From the NCBI GenBank assembly GCA_020631735.1, contig CM036158.1:78607447-78671446 (forward strand): a DNA stretch of 64,000 bases, in the 5' to 3' direction. Under the pieces are notes generated by a model. That model ran no database searches. It saw only the letters and a program-made list of their open reading frames with translations, and had not been told where the DNA came from. Made by a program: the position numbers and the translations under genes. Within the stretch, counting starts at the first letter, position 1. Each line of letters opens with the position of its first letter. The stretch comes from Saccharum officinarum. Lineage: Eukaryota > Streptophyta > Magnoliopsida > Poales > Poaceae. Positions 34,501 to 45,500 of the stretch are shown here, one piece after another.

Positions 34501-35154
34501 AATCATGACTCACTGTGAAAGTGTACACCTCTGCGCAGAGTTAAAAACTGGTATACTAGCCGTGCTCACGGATACGAGCGGCCTTGGAGATTCTTACAGA
34601 ATAGTTGATCACCATTGTTATATCATGTTTAATTATTGTTGATTATTATTATGCTCATGTTAATGCTATTCATTATCCTTATTACAATTGATCATTGATT
34701 CATTAATGTGATTTGGATTACCTTGATGCTACTCAATTGCTAATTATATGATGATTAAAAGCTAAATGCAGTTAAACAGTGTCTATCCTTTTTGAGCCTC
34801 ATGAACCCTGTGTTATACTTGTTGAGTTCGACATGGACTCATTCTTGCTATTTCCCCAACACTCCAGTGTGTAATAAGATGCTACTCGGAAAAAGGACAA
34901 AGGTGTAGTGGAGTTTCCAGAAGACTAGTAGAAGTGCTAGGCATATGTTACCCTCAGTCAGCCGTCCCTGAGAAGAATGGAGCCTGAAGTTTAGTCACCG
35001 TTCCGCGATACTCTGATGTAAGTGTTAATATAGCTATGTATACGTTATATAATAACATTGTTTCTGATATTTTTTTTATTCTGGCATATGTGTGGACTTC
35101 CTGGGCACACATATGATTAGCCTGGTTTTGTTCTTTAGAAAACCGGGTGTGACA
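31549..35154 (+). repeat. E3 3' LTR
   Basis: A 3,606-bp partner of 26288-30070, nearly identical apart from a 174-bp deletion at 34451 (equivalent to 29191-29364), bounded by GCTT in the longer copy. It ends GGGTGTGACA before CCAAG. It carries the same G-box (32334), TATA box (32436) and palindrome (34529-34540). Confidence 0.95.
32436..32446 (+). promoter_or_regulatory. TATA box of E3 3' LTR
   Basis: ATATAAAAACC, the same as 27175-27185. It could drive read-out transcription into the flanking Tat-type region at 35160. Confidence 0.5.
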
Positions 35155-35159
35155 CCAAG
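35155..35159. other. Right target-site duplication of E3 (CCAAG)
   Basis: An exact match to 26283-26287. Confidence 0.93.
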
Positions 35160-36461
35160 CCTCTCACACTATAGGACCCTGACCTAGAGGTCAGGTGCAC
35201 CCTGCAGTCTTTGCCGCCATATAGGCAGCAGTAGATCATGGTTTTTGCCACCATATATTATAATCGGGTCGCTCCCAATTAATGAAATGAAATTACTTTT
35301 GTTTGTAATCTCACTGCTCGTGAGTCACGCTCGAAGACTTAGGTCCCTCATTGGGATGGGCTGTTACGACGATGGCCTCGGTGGCCAAGATCACTGCTCC
35401 TGTGCTACTAGCAAGTAAGTCCGTGAGAACCCCGGGTTTACGGTCGTTCCATGCCCTAGTCATGTCCCCCAGAGGAGAGATCCTTTGTTTCCCGACCGAG
35501 CCACTCATATAGTTCCTGAGCCTGTCTATCGGTGCTCAGGGGCTCGCTGCCTCCCTCGGTGGGTCACCACAAGCGGCTCTAGGCCAATACTTAGACATCA
35601 CGTGATGCTCGGCCAACTTTGCTTCTGGGCGTCTGACTAAGGCCTCTAGTGCCCAACCATTGGCGTCCCTCACACTTTAGATACCTCAAGCAGCCTTGAA
35701 GCCCAATGGGCTGGCCTTAGAACCCTCAGTGATGCCCCTTTTGGGAGGCCCTATGCCGTCATGCGGCTAGGAGACGCGATCCGATGAAGGATCAGGAAGC
35801 ATAGAGATAGCTGCAAATGAATGAAATAGACGCAAGAGAAGGGAAAGGGGACATAGCTGGTAACACAACGGCCGAGGCCATTCCATTAGCACCTTGGCAA
35901 CCCTTCGCCTGTTCCTCCTGCTCCATCCGTTCGGTCCTCACCTCGCTCGGGGGCCTTTCGGTGCAGTTCTCCTTCATAGAGGGAAACAGGTGATTAGTTT
36001 GGACAATCCTTTGGCATAGCCGAGTGTCCATTGGAGTCGCTCAGGATAGAGGAGACAGTGACAAAAATGAATAGAGTAAGAAAGTCAAGAGGACGGGACT
36101 TATCTTGGTTTTTGTAGTTGGAGAGGTAGGCGGGTGAAGGAGGTCCGCAGGTGGGTTCTGGCTCAAGAGACAGCGCTTCTAGGTGGATGGCTCAACGGTG
36201 GCCTTCCCTCATGAGGGAAGGTCAGAACTCACCTCGATTGGGTCAACCCCTTCTGGGGGGTCGAGTGCCTAGATGGAGGGGCCAGCCAAGCCATCGCTAC
36301 CACCAGGAGTCCTGGCCACCTTGCCGATGCCCAGGTAGTCGGGCATCGTCACTACCTTAGCTGCTTCCTTCACTGGTGCCCTTCCTATGTTGACCGTGGC
36401 CTTCGGGAGCACAGGGGGTGATAAGTGCAGCCGCTTGGGTGACACAGCCCTGCTCATAGTA
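35160..36461 (-). other. Tat/RIRE2-like element, non-coding region downstream of protease
   Basis: It continues 26287. On the minus strand it follows the protease fragment without any RT, RNase H or integrase motif, so pol was lost. Short frames (35311-35508, 35792-36031, 36151-36457) show no domain. The run with TGAGCACCGATAGACAGGCTC (reverse of about 35,518-35,540) looks like Tat-type 3' non-coding sequence; that judgment is from general familiarity only. Confidence 0.5.
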
Positions 36462-36977
36462 CTAGGCTTGCTCTAAGCTACCCTCGATGCTGATGACCCC
36501 CTTAGGGCCGGGCATCTTCAGCTTCAGATAGGTGTAGATGCAGATAGCCATGAACTTGGTGAAGCATGGCTGGCCTAGGAGAGCATGGTAAATGTCGGGG
36601 AAGTCCACCACCTCAAAGGTGAGAGGCTCCCTACGGAAATTGTCCATCTAGCCGAAGGTGACGCTGAGCCGGATGCGCCAGAGGGGCACAGTCTCCTTCC
36701 CTAGGATGATCCTATAGAACGGTGCCTTGCTGGGGCTCAGGCTACTCCGTGGGATGCGCATCTTGTCCAAGGTGCTAGCGTAGAGTATGTTGAGGCCACT
36801 ACCCTCATCCATAAGCACCTTGGTGAGGCACGTGGTGCCCACAATCAGGTTGACCATGAGCGGGTAGCATCCCAGATGAGGAACATGATCGGGGTGATCC
36901 CCTTGGTCAAAGGTGATGGCCGTATGGGACCATCGAAGTCGTGTTGGGGCAGCGAGGGCATGGACGGTGTTCACCAA
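36462..36977 (-). pseudogene. Tat/RIRE2-like aspartic protease fragment with one in-frame stop
   Basis: Two open stretches in one frame, 36977-36648 and 36647-36462, are separated only by a TAG. The first has THTAITFDQGDHPDHVPHLG-type sequence, then PLMVNLIVG and TKVLMDEGSGLNILYASTLD, where the Asp of DEGS is the catalytic aspartate in the position of the usual DGGS. The second reads FEVVDFPDIYHALLGQPCF and YTYLKLKMPGPKGVISI, the C-terminal part of Tat-type retropepsins including the (A/L)LGQP loop. It is contiguous with gag on the right. The protease would mature Gag-Pol; the stop and loss of pol make it dead. The frame enters from gag and has no ATG start. Confidence 0.88.
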
Positions 36978-37301
36978 CGGCCCGATGATGTGGCGCTACC
37001 GACAGGACTTGTACGCCTGGGAGCCCCCGAAGATCATGAGACAGTGATCGGCCTTAGAGAACTCGACGTCGTCCTCTGGGGCGGCGTCCGCTGGCTTTGC
37101 TAGCCTTTGGGGCTGGCTACTAGGCCTTGCACTGCTAGCCAAGGGTGCCAGGGATGTAGCCCCTGATGGTGGAGCAGTCTTTGAGGAGGTGCTTTGCCTG
37201 CCCACCGTGGAACGAGCAAGGGGCTTCGAGCGCCTTCTCGAAGTGCTCGGGGCACGCAGCGCACCCACGGGGTTGAAGCCTGGCAGTGCGGTCGGCCGTG
37301 G
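36978..37301 (-). pseudogene. Tat-like gag C-terminal part (nucleocapsid region), cut by element A
   Basis: The minus strand from 37301 down encodes PEHFEKALEAPCSFHGGQ, then AKHLLKDCS. This Cys/His cluster in a basic gag tail fits the nucleocapsid of Tat-type elements. A frameshift follows, and the frame at 37268-36996 ends AEDDVEFSKADHCLMIFGG-like (DHCLMIFGGSQAY), the usual join to protease. The reading runs without loss into the gag piece at 62277 across the 25-kb insertion. Confidence 0.8.
37297..37301. other. Left target-site duplication of element A (CGTGG)
   Basis: CGTGG before TGTAACACC. The right copy (62272-62276) is TGTGG, differing by one C-to-T, the change expected from methyl-CpG decay. 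Confidence 0.75.
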
Positions 37302-37465
37302 TGTAACACCTCTGGTGTTATGAGCTCACTTAGCACTGCGGTTAAGGCAGAGAGAAATTTTTTAAAACAAGTTCCTCAGATTTTAGATGTTAAACTCACC
37401 CGAAATGATAAAGCAAATCTTACATGATTCACTGTTGTGGTGGAGAAAAACTAAACAAGCACTGT
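37302..37465 (+). repeat. Element A 5' LTR, left fragment
   Basis: It matches 58024-58187 with about a dozen differences, then changes abruptly at about 37,465 to sequence matching 48405 in the B LTR. About 1.5 kb of A LTR (equivalent to 58190-59670) is missing here. Confidence 0.85.
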
Positions 37466-40400
37466 AATATTTGAAATCATTTATCTCATAATCCAGAGCC
37501 CTAATGGCTGAACACCCTTAATCAAAATTGTAGAGCATCGAGTGGGCTCCGACTTTGCTTCTTGGCCCATGTCCAAATTTGGCCCAGATCCGGCCCAGAT
37601 TGGCTCCCACCTATGCCACTCTAGCACGCGCTACATGCTCGTCGAATTGTCTCTGAGGACGCCACATGTCCCGGACGTGTCGGCCATGCTCGGCTTCACG
37701 CCTCACCTCCCCGACACGTGCCCTTGTTGCTCCTTCTCGAGTTTGGCAAAGCCAGAGAACGCTCCCCACTCATCCTTCCCCTCGCATACACCCTCGCCCT
37801 CCATCGCTCTGCTGTCGCGGGCACCATGGCCATGGCCGCCATTGCCGAGCGGCGGAGCTCCTCCCGACCGCTGCTGTGCTCTCTCTCCATCCCAATCAAG
37901 CTCATCACCGCCATCTCCAGCTCGGGCCAACCCTCCGGCGCCCCTTCCCCGGATGCCCAGCATGCCGTAGCACCGCCATCATGCCGCAAGCGCCGCCAGT
38001 GCCGCGGTCGCACACGGTCGGTGCGCCCCGAGCCATCACTAGCCAAGCTAGGGCCACCATTGAGTTCGTGCGGGCCCTGTGATGCTTCCCCTTTATCACA
38101 GCCACCGGCTGCCGCTCACACCACCACCGCGCGTGGCCGCCGCCCATCTGATGGCCGGCGCATGCGGTCGAGCCATCTGAGCTCGGCCCAGACTGGGCTG
38201 GCGCCACCCACTAGCTCTGAGGGTAGCCTCGTTGCTTCCCCGCCACTTCCCCGATGCCGACATGCCCTATCCGGCCGGGACCGGCGAGCTCGGCCACCTC
38301 CTCTGCTGTCCTCTGCTCTGAAGGAGAAGAAGGACGTCACACTTGAATAGAAAAAAGGAAATGGCTTAAGTGATGAAGCTGTGACTCGAGTGAATAGTGA
38401 CTAGAAAAACCTATTCGCTGGGATCTATTTTGTGACAAGTGCAGGGTCCCTGGCACAAGATGTCATTTGTCATTTTGGTTTAATCTTTTTATTTTACAGA
38501 TTTCAGTATTGAACTTTGGAAATTCATAGTAATTAGTGCAAAAGTCATAAAATAGTACATGAGGACTTTTTGGAATCCAAGTGAAATTATCTATGCAGTG
38601 GAACTATAATATGTCATGTTTTAGTTTAAATTTTTAGTTCTAAAAATAGATCTATGCTTCTAGGTTTTCAATGCTAGTTGTATTTGTCATTTTCATAACT
38701 GCACTTGTAGTGCTCCAAATGAAGTGAACTTTTTCTGGCACGCTACTCATGTGATGTTTGAGGTGTGATAATAATTTCATGAATTTTGGCTGCTGTTTGA
38801 GTGAGTTATTAGTGTATCTTGCTCTCACATGATTTATTGCAAAAATCATTTGTCTTTTTCATAAGGGTTGTTATACATGTCTAAATGGCTTGAAATTTGG
38901 ACAGTAGACTATTGGGGGCATATGTAGGCCACTGTAATTTTGATAGAATTTATGGTGCAATTTTGGTACATGTTCATTAAAATCACCTAGGCATCTAAAT
39001 AAATTAAGAAAATGTATTAAAGGGATTTATTTAGCAATGGAAATTATGTTTTCTGGTGTTCTTTAGTCATGTGAGAAATGTTGGTAAAGTTGGCTTTGTC
39101 CAATTATATGTTTGCAACATATGTTAATAATTATTTTTTGCAATAATTAGTTTCTAGACAGTTTTGGGGGCAACAGTTACCCCATGTTAATGATGTTTGC
39201 TGGGAAAGTTGTTTATAAAAAAGTTGTAGATAACTCATTAAACTAGCTTATGTTAAAATTTGGAGGCATTTGGCTAAGTAGTTTTTGAGTTATAGATGTT
39301 TAAAGTCAGGTCCAAGATTTGGTTGCTCTTTGTTTGGAGCAGACTAGATTCTGTAGTTTTATCTTTTTGACCTATTAAACTTGGGAATCAGGCTTAGTTG
39401 ATATTAAATGAATTGTTGAAAATTTCATAAGATTTCTAGAATGTCTTATTGCACATCATTTGGATTTGTAGATCTCCAGTTATGGTTAAATTACTCAGCT
39501 GCTGTTCTGATGTCCAGAAGGTGGCAAATTCTAGTTTTAGTGCTTCGATTCACTTTGCCATGCTTATGGGTTGAAGTGTGACTCATATCTTTGATGGTAC
39601 TTGGGTTGGTACCCTGTGATCTTATGAAACTTGTGTCTTTATTGATGTGCTTGCCGTCTTCTATGTTATGCCTTAGTGAGGAGTAAGCTAATTAGCTCTA
39701 GGTGCTTATGTGAACTTTGGTATGCTTGCATGATTACTTTGTTTATGGCACTTATATGCATTCATACATATGCATTGTTGCACCTCATCTAGGTACGCTA
39801 GATGCAACACATGAAGGACATGATGTGGAGTTGAACCCAAAGATGGTGTTGACGGATCCATCCTGAATATAGAAGGTTTGGACAAGTGCTAGGATGGGAG
39901 ATGCTCACCAAGCGAGTTTCATCTGACAAACAATGACTTGAGTCAGATTCTAGGCAAGCCCCGGAGCATTATAAGCCTCCTACCTTCAATGAAATTAATT
40001 ATATATATGTTTAAGTATTGTTGCTTTAAGTGGTAGGAGTTGGTTGGAAACCCTTGCTGCATTATATCATTCCTTGTCCAGAGATATGAATCCTTGAATC
40101 ATACGTAGACTAGGATCGAGTAGATGCTTAGCCCTACTTTAAGTGGTAGAAGTCAGGTGATTTCCTGTCACCTGCGAGATGTAGGGATATTCATATATGG
40201 CACGGTTGGCTATATTTGCTATCGTGGAAAAAGAACCATGTGCTAATAATAGGAAAGGAGACCGGGCGGGATGACGATAGTAAAGCAACAAGGCATGGAG
40301 GTCTTAGGTGCGGATCTATCCCCGTCTGAGTCATTTAACGACCGATTTGTTGTACGTCCTTGGGTCATGTTGAACGCAGTCTAACACTTAGTTGGCCGAA

Positions 40401-41488
40401 TAAGTCGTTCCGACTGCGAAGCGGAGTAATACAGTTCAGGTCGGGAATCGGGGGGGTCAAGTGCGCATTTTGGAGGAAGTAAGGATGTGCTTGGGGACAC
40501 TGGCATAAGACGAAGGGGGGTTAAAGTCCCTATCACCTAGCAGAGTGTTGCCCTTGGGGATGCGGCATCAGTCGAACCCGCGCTTTCCTGAACTGTACCA
40601 AAGGTGACTTGTGCGACCCTAGCGCGGAGTCTGCGCGGTGAGTGTTAGAAATACCCTTCTAGCTGGATAGGAACTCGATTCGAATCGCCGTCGCTCTCGG
40701 TTAGTGAGCACTTGACTCGAGCAGCGGCAATGTAGATTCAATTAAATTGAACGGATGGTTAATTGGATGATGATTTAAATGTTGCCACAAATTATACCTG
40801 CTATGGTTAATATTGTTTGCTCCTAATTAAGTGAGTGCTCTAGTACAAGTGTTAATATAGATGACTAGTTAATGATAATTAACTTGATGCTAAAGCATTA
40901 ATGATTACTTATCTATATTAAGCTTTTATGCAAAATGTTGTCTAGCTAGCCCACTTTATATTAGCCTTGCATGATCCTTGGTGTCACTTTATTTCTGGTT
41001 TATGACGGGTAAGTCTAGCTGAGTACCTTCTCGTACTTAGGGTTTATTCTCACTTGTTGCAGGTTGTGATGTATCAAGGATACTGCAAGAATTGGATGGC
41101 TCCTGCCTTAGTGGCGGAGTGTGATCATGGGCATAATCCTTCTGAGTTATCTTATCTCTAGTGCTTTTGTTGGAAGTCGACCTTGGTACTGGCATGTATT
41201 TGAAATAAGAGAAATGTTAGTTTCAAATTACTTTGCTTCCGCTACTGTTTAACTTAAGTTGTAATGACTATGTTGAACTCTGATGTATGTTGAACTACTT
41301 GTGAAATGGATGTAACATGTGACTTGTTATGTTGAATCACTATGATCTTGGCTTGTATGTTGGTTGGTTTGAAATCCCTCGTGATTTCATTAGACTACCG
41401 GAGTTATTTGGGCTCAAGTGTGAGAATTTGATCACTTCGATGATTGTTTTTATACTTGTGCTCTTATAATTTAGATGGTTCTGTGACA
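37466..41488 (+). repeat. Element B 5' LTR, 5'-truncated
   Basis: It aligns with 48405-51700, ending TTCTGTGACA at 41488. It holds about 727 bp (37721-38450, GC-rich) absent from the 3' LTR. The overlapping GC-rich frames of 75-210 codons at 37542-38350 lie in that segment on both strands; none shows a domain. Hairpin at 41019-41040. Confidence 0.85.
41019..41040 (+). other. Conserved LTR hairpin, B 5' LTR
   Basis: CTGAGTAC, loop CTTCTC, GTACTTAG. It is an 8-bp stem with one G-U pair as RNA. It sits between a donor-like GGTAAGTCT and an acceptor-like TTGTTGCAGGT. Confidence 0.6.
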
Positions 41489-41490
41489 GC

Positions 41491-41502
41491 TGGCATCGAA
41501 GC
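41491..41502 (+). other. Element B primer binding site, diverged
   Basis: TGGCATCGAAGC, three differences from the initiator-Met PBS TGGTATCAGAGC and at the right distance from the LTR end. Confidence 0.65.
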
Positions 41503-44500
41503 AAGATTCAACATTAAACTTGTCAAATGTGTATTTAAAACAAAGGTTTTATTTTATAAAATCAGTTTTATCAACTTATAGCTATATATAGGTTTGTCAA
41601 ATCTAAATTTTAAACCTAAGTATGCCAGTGGTCAATTTCTTTATGCCCATATAAGGATTATTAGGTGGCTTATATAAGTACTAACTTGGGGGTTTTTCAT
41701 TTATGCCTCTACACCTAGGCCAAGGTATGTATGTGTGATGACTCTCCCACACTATGCTACCCGGTGTGTCAGATTAGAGGTAGCCCTCATATATGAATAG
41801 CCATATATGTCGATAGTTTACTTCTATGCAACATTGCACCTATGCTCAGGTAAGTGTGAGTTGTGAGAGCATGACCGTCCAACCATCGGTCTAGGGGAGA
41901 GCTAGTTTTGGTTACTGGATTATTTACATGTTACACACATGTATATATGAAGGTACTTAATTGTGGGTGATTGATGATTTGGGTAGTTTTGGTGCTACAG
42001 GTATATATACGGGGGTATATGTACATGGAAGTACTTAGAATTTTACTTTCCTGCTTTCATTGTGTGCTATATTGGGGAATTGTTGGGCTGCAATGAAATT
42101 TTCTACAAGTACACTAACCACGAATGCGTGAGTCGAATGTAGCTGACGACTAGCTATATATCGAGAGAGTGCATGTTATGCCATCGACATAGAACATGAT
42201 CGCCACCTTAGGTTAGCAATCTTGTGAGGACGAATAGGATGAAGCATGCATCTTCACGATTGTTGTTTTATGCGTAACTATGCTCCTCTCACCCTTGTTC
42301 TATAGTAAGTAACTTGTGATTGATGTGATGCACTATACTCCTTGTGTGGAATTAGATAGGAATGCCTTGTTCCATGTTGCTTGAGTAGGGAGTGCTTGAA
42401 GATAGTGTGTGCTTAGGCTTGCTAGAAATCAGCATGGTTACATGCTTGAAACTATAGTTGTCCTCTAGTTTAGCCAAGTGGTGGATGTGTTGTTCATGCA
42501 AGCTTTTGCAAATGTTTTAGACCTCATTTAAGTAATTTTGATTCTCATGAAGGAATTAAATTATTGTTGGTCTAAGGTAACAATTTTTAGAGTTACTAGA
42601 ATAACATGTTTGTGTGCTCTCTTGATAAATAGAACAAAGGCAAGCTTTGTTTTGCTTGTTGAACATTGGCTGCTAGAACAGTTCTGTTGTAGTGATGCTT
42701 TCGTGGTCATGGTGTTTTCCATAGTTAGGGAGGATACCAAAGTTGTAGCTAACTTACTTATCTAGCTTGTCCTAAAATTTCATGACACTAGGTCTTAAGG
42801 TTTAGGAGTTATGAATTTTAGAAGTTTACTATCAGGTTTTGCTTATGCTCTAAATAGATCTAAATGTTTGGTTTGTTTGACCTATGTTCATATGGAATCA
42901 TGTCTTGGAGATAATAGAAGAAGTGTAGTACTTTTTCTAAGCTTTCCAAAATGTCCTATAGCACTAAATTTGGTGGTTTAAACCTCTAGTTATGAGCTTG
43001 CAAAATGGAGTGATAGAATCTGTCCAAATCTAGGCAAAGATGTCTTCTTTGTCTTGTTTGGCCTTGTTAATCTATGAAATAGCTTTTGGTATGAATAACA
43101 AAAGTGTGAAAAACTTCCTAAGCTTTCTAGAAAGTCTAGGATTACCTTGGTGGGATGTCTACTACCTCAGTTATGGTTGAAACAAGTAACTACTGTGCTG
43201 CTATCCAGATTCTATGCCCATGCTAAGTTGGCTACTTTAGCTAGCGTTTGTTTTGGGCTAAACTTGTAGTTAGTTCTTGCTTTAGATAAAGCTTGTTAGG
43301 GGTGAGCCTAGTGCTTAGTAAGGTTGCTTAAGCTAGTTTGATTGAGTCTCTTAAATGCTTGACTGTGATGTTGTATGTATGTTTGTTATCTAATTAGTGC
43401 CATAGTTGTCACCTCGTTTGTCCTCGGTGAGCATACGAGTGTCGAATAACTTTATCTTAGAGCAACACTTGAGTTACTCGAAACGATCTCTTGGTGTCGT
43501 CTCCAATTAGGTTCTTTCCCTTTGGAGCCTGAGCTTGTGACATGGTTGTTAGCCTTTGAATGTTTTGTGTTTGTGCATCTGCTTGACCTAAAAAGACCAA
43601 GCTTGTTTTATTATATGTTGCTTATGTCGTAGACGTCCGTACCCTTTGGGGAAGACCCTTGTTGACTGACCAACCAAGTTAACTCTCGTCAACGCTAGCC
43701 TTTGACCATGGTTTGTACGTTGCCAGTTGTGGAGACCATACCCAAATCCATGTTGGACCTCTCGGTTACCTCTCCCAAAGGTTAGCTAGTGTGACGCCAC
43801 GTCTCTTTGTTGTGGCCTCAAAATCGTTTTCTTGCAAATTCATGTATCTACCTTATCGACTCAATCTCTGATTGACATATCGGTTTTCGCCCTTAAAGTT
43901 TGCTTAATCCATCCCCAACCTTCCCAAGTCTCGGGGTGTTTACCAGTCTTGATCTCATGTTGTTGTCCAACATGACCAAATCTCATGGTAATCTTTCATC
44001 TTGTCATCACTTTGGCAAACGCAAGGTGTGCATGGAATTAAGCAAAAATCTCATGACTTAGTCACCTTCGGCAATTGAGCTATGTTCTCTTGTGCTATGT
44101 TTTGATCTTTGAATCACCTCCTGGTTAATTCCAAACCTTGTGAATACCTTTGCTTGCTATCCCTTCCTTGTATAATGCTTGTTTTTACAACCCAAATTGT
44201 GTCACTTGAAATTTCACCTTGGTGGTGTGATTGGTAATGGTGTTATGAGTAGCAACTAACGGTGCCGCGATGAAACCGAGAGCCTCCTATGGGTGCACAC
44301 ACAAGGTTGTGCTACTCGGAACGCGCTGGTATCATGGTTTCTAGTCATGATCCATTGCAGAACAACACCGATGTGTTATTCTCACGTGAACTTTTCCTTG
44401 ATTGTCTCTCCATATCTTATCGAAAGATCCATATCTCAGACCGAAAGTAGTAGAGCTTCCGTCTGAAGATATATAAAGGATAACCTATGAAGAATAGGTC

Positions 44501-45309
44501 ACTGACATAAACATTAACAGACTGCAAGAGGTGGTAAACAAGTGACTCTACTTGGTTGTCCCAAGTATTGACGACCACCATCTAGTGAGAAAAATACCTC
44601 ATCTCTGTGAGATAACAAGGACACACAACACTTAATGTTGGACAAGTCGTCTGTTGGATAAGAATCGATCATCACATTATGCAAGTCTAAATCTTTGTAT
44701 GCATAATGACCATACAATGGAAATCAACAATCTTTGGTGTGACTCCTGATCTGTTGACTTTGATGGCAACCATCTGTTTTACATTAGCCACAGTTATTGT
44801 GGTCAAGAGTGAAGATTTAAAACTTTTTAGTGTTGAGAGACAACTAATTAGTTACCAATAGGAAGGTTAATCTCCAGCTAGGTAACGACTCCTTGGTAGC
44901 TACGAAGGCTATGTCTTACAGAGCAATAACCAACAAGAAATTAATCAACTAGCCAACAACTTAAGTGAGACTCTATCTTCTAGAGCCATTGTGACCAAGT
45001 CAATTCCATCTTGGACAATCACACAGATAGTGCAAGGTGTTGTAACAGCTAAAGTGGAGAATTAGAGAAAGCATGCCCTAGTCTCGATTAGCATCCTTGT
45101 GCCCTTAGGTGCTACAAACGGTTTTGTTCAGAACTCTATTGGATGAAGTGTTGAGAAATATTCAGAAACAGTTCCTTATCCTTGTAGGAATGACCTCCAG
45201 GTAGAGCCCCATTTTGTCTTGCTAAAGCAGCCGTAAGTTCAAAGCATATGCAACGTCGGATTGGTATGAGAATTAATGGTTGAAGTTATTTCCTAATAAG
45301 CATATGAGG
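41503..45309 (+). other. Element B internal region, left part, non-coding
   Basis: No gag or pol motif is recognised in any frame; short frames (42538-42765, 44514-44717) look accidental. Around 44,240-44,340 the sequence (AACGCGCTGGTATCATGG, near ACCGAGAG) is homologous to the A internal region at 56,740-56,825, so A and B share leader sequence. Confidence 0.5.
45302..45309. other. Left target-site duplication of hAT MITE (ATATGAGG)
   Basis: ATATGAGG, repeated exactly at 45493-45500. Confidence 0.88.
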
Positions 45310-45492
45310 CAAGGTTTTAAATCTCTGGCTATAGCTATCGCTATAGCCCGCTATAGCTGTTTAAGAAAGATCAAGCTATTTGTGTCTCTGTACAACTTAG
45401 CCGCTATAGTCCGCTATAGCCTCATTTAGCTCCGCTATAGCTGTTTTTGAGGTCATCCGCTAAAATGTCTTAGCCGGAGATTTAAAACACTG
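45310..45492. mobile_element. hAT-superfamily MITE, 183 bp
   Basis: Terminal inverted repeats CAAGGTTTTAAATCTC at the left and CAGTGTTTTAAATCTC read inward from the right (2 mismatches in 16), both extending to GGCTA. It is flanked by an exact 8-bp duplication. An 8-bp duplication and CA-starting ends are hallmarks of hAT transposons. It encodes nothing; a hAT transposase from elsewhere would move it. Inside are six copies of GCTATAG, mostly inside GCTATAGC palindromes. Confidence 0.87.
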
Positions 45493-45500
45493 ATATGAGG
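45493..45500. other. Right target-site duplication of hAT MITE (ATATGAGG)
   Basis: An exact 8-bp match to 45302-45309. Confidence 0.88.

Larger units (their letters stand above)
26288..35154 (+). mobile_element. E3: non-autonomous Tekay-like element (LARD-like) with chimeric LTR
   Basis: An 8,867-bp element on the plus strand with 3,783- and 3,606-bp LTRs, PBS, PPT and an exact CCAAG duplication. Only 1,478 bp separate the LTRs and no gag or pol motif is present, so it depends on enzymes from another element. The PBS region, leader and last 1.25 kb of each LTR match E2, but the first 2.5 kb of the LTR does not. It inserted into a Tat-type region. Confidence 0.95.

Noticed and set aside
37542..38350. 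Cluster of frames of 75-210 codons on both strands
   Set aside because: GC-rich block inside the B 5' LTR, absent from the B 3' LTR. Frames overlap on both strands, as random high-GC sequence does.
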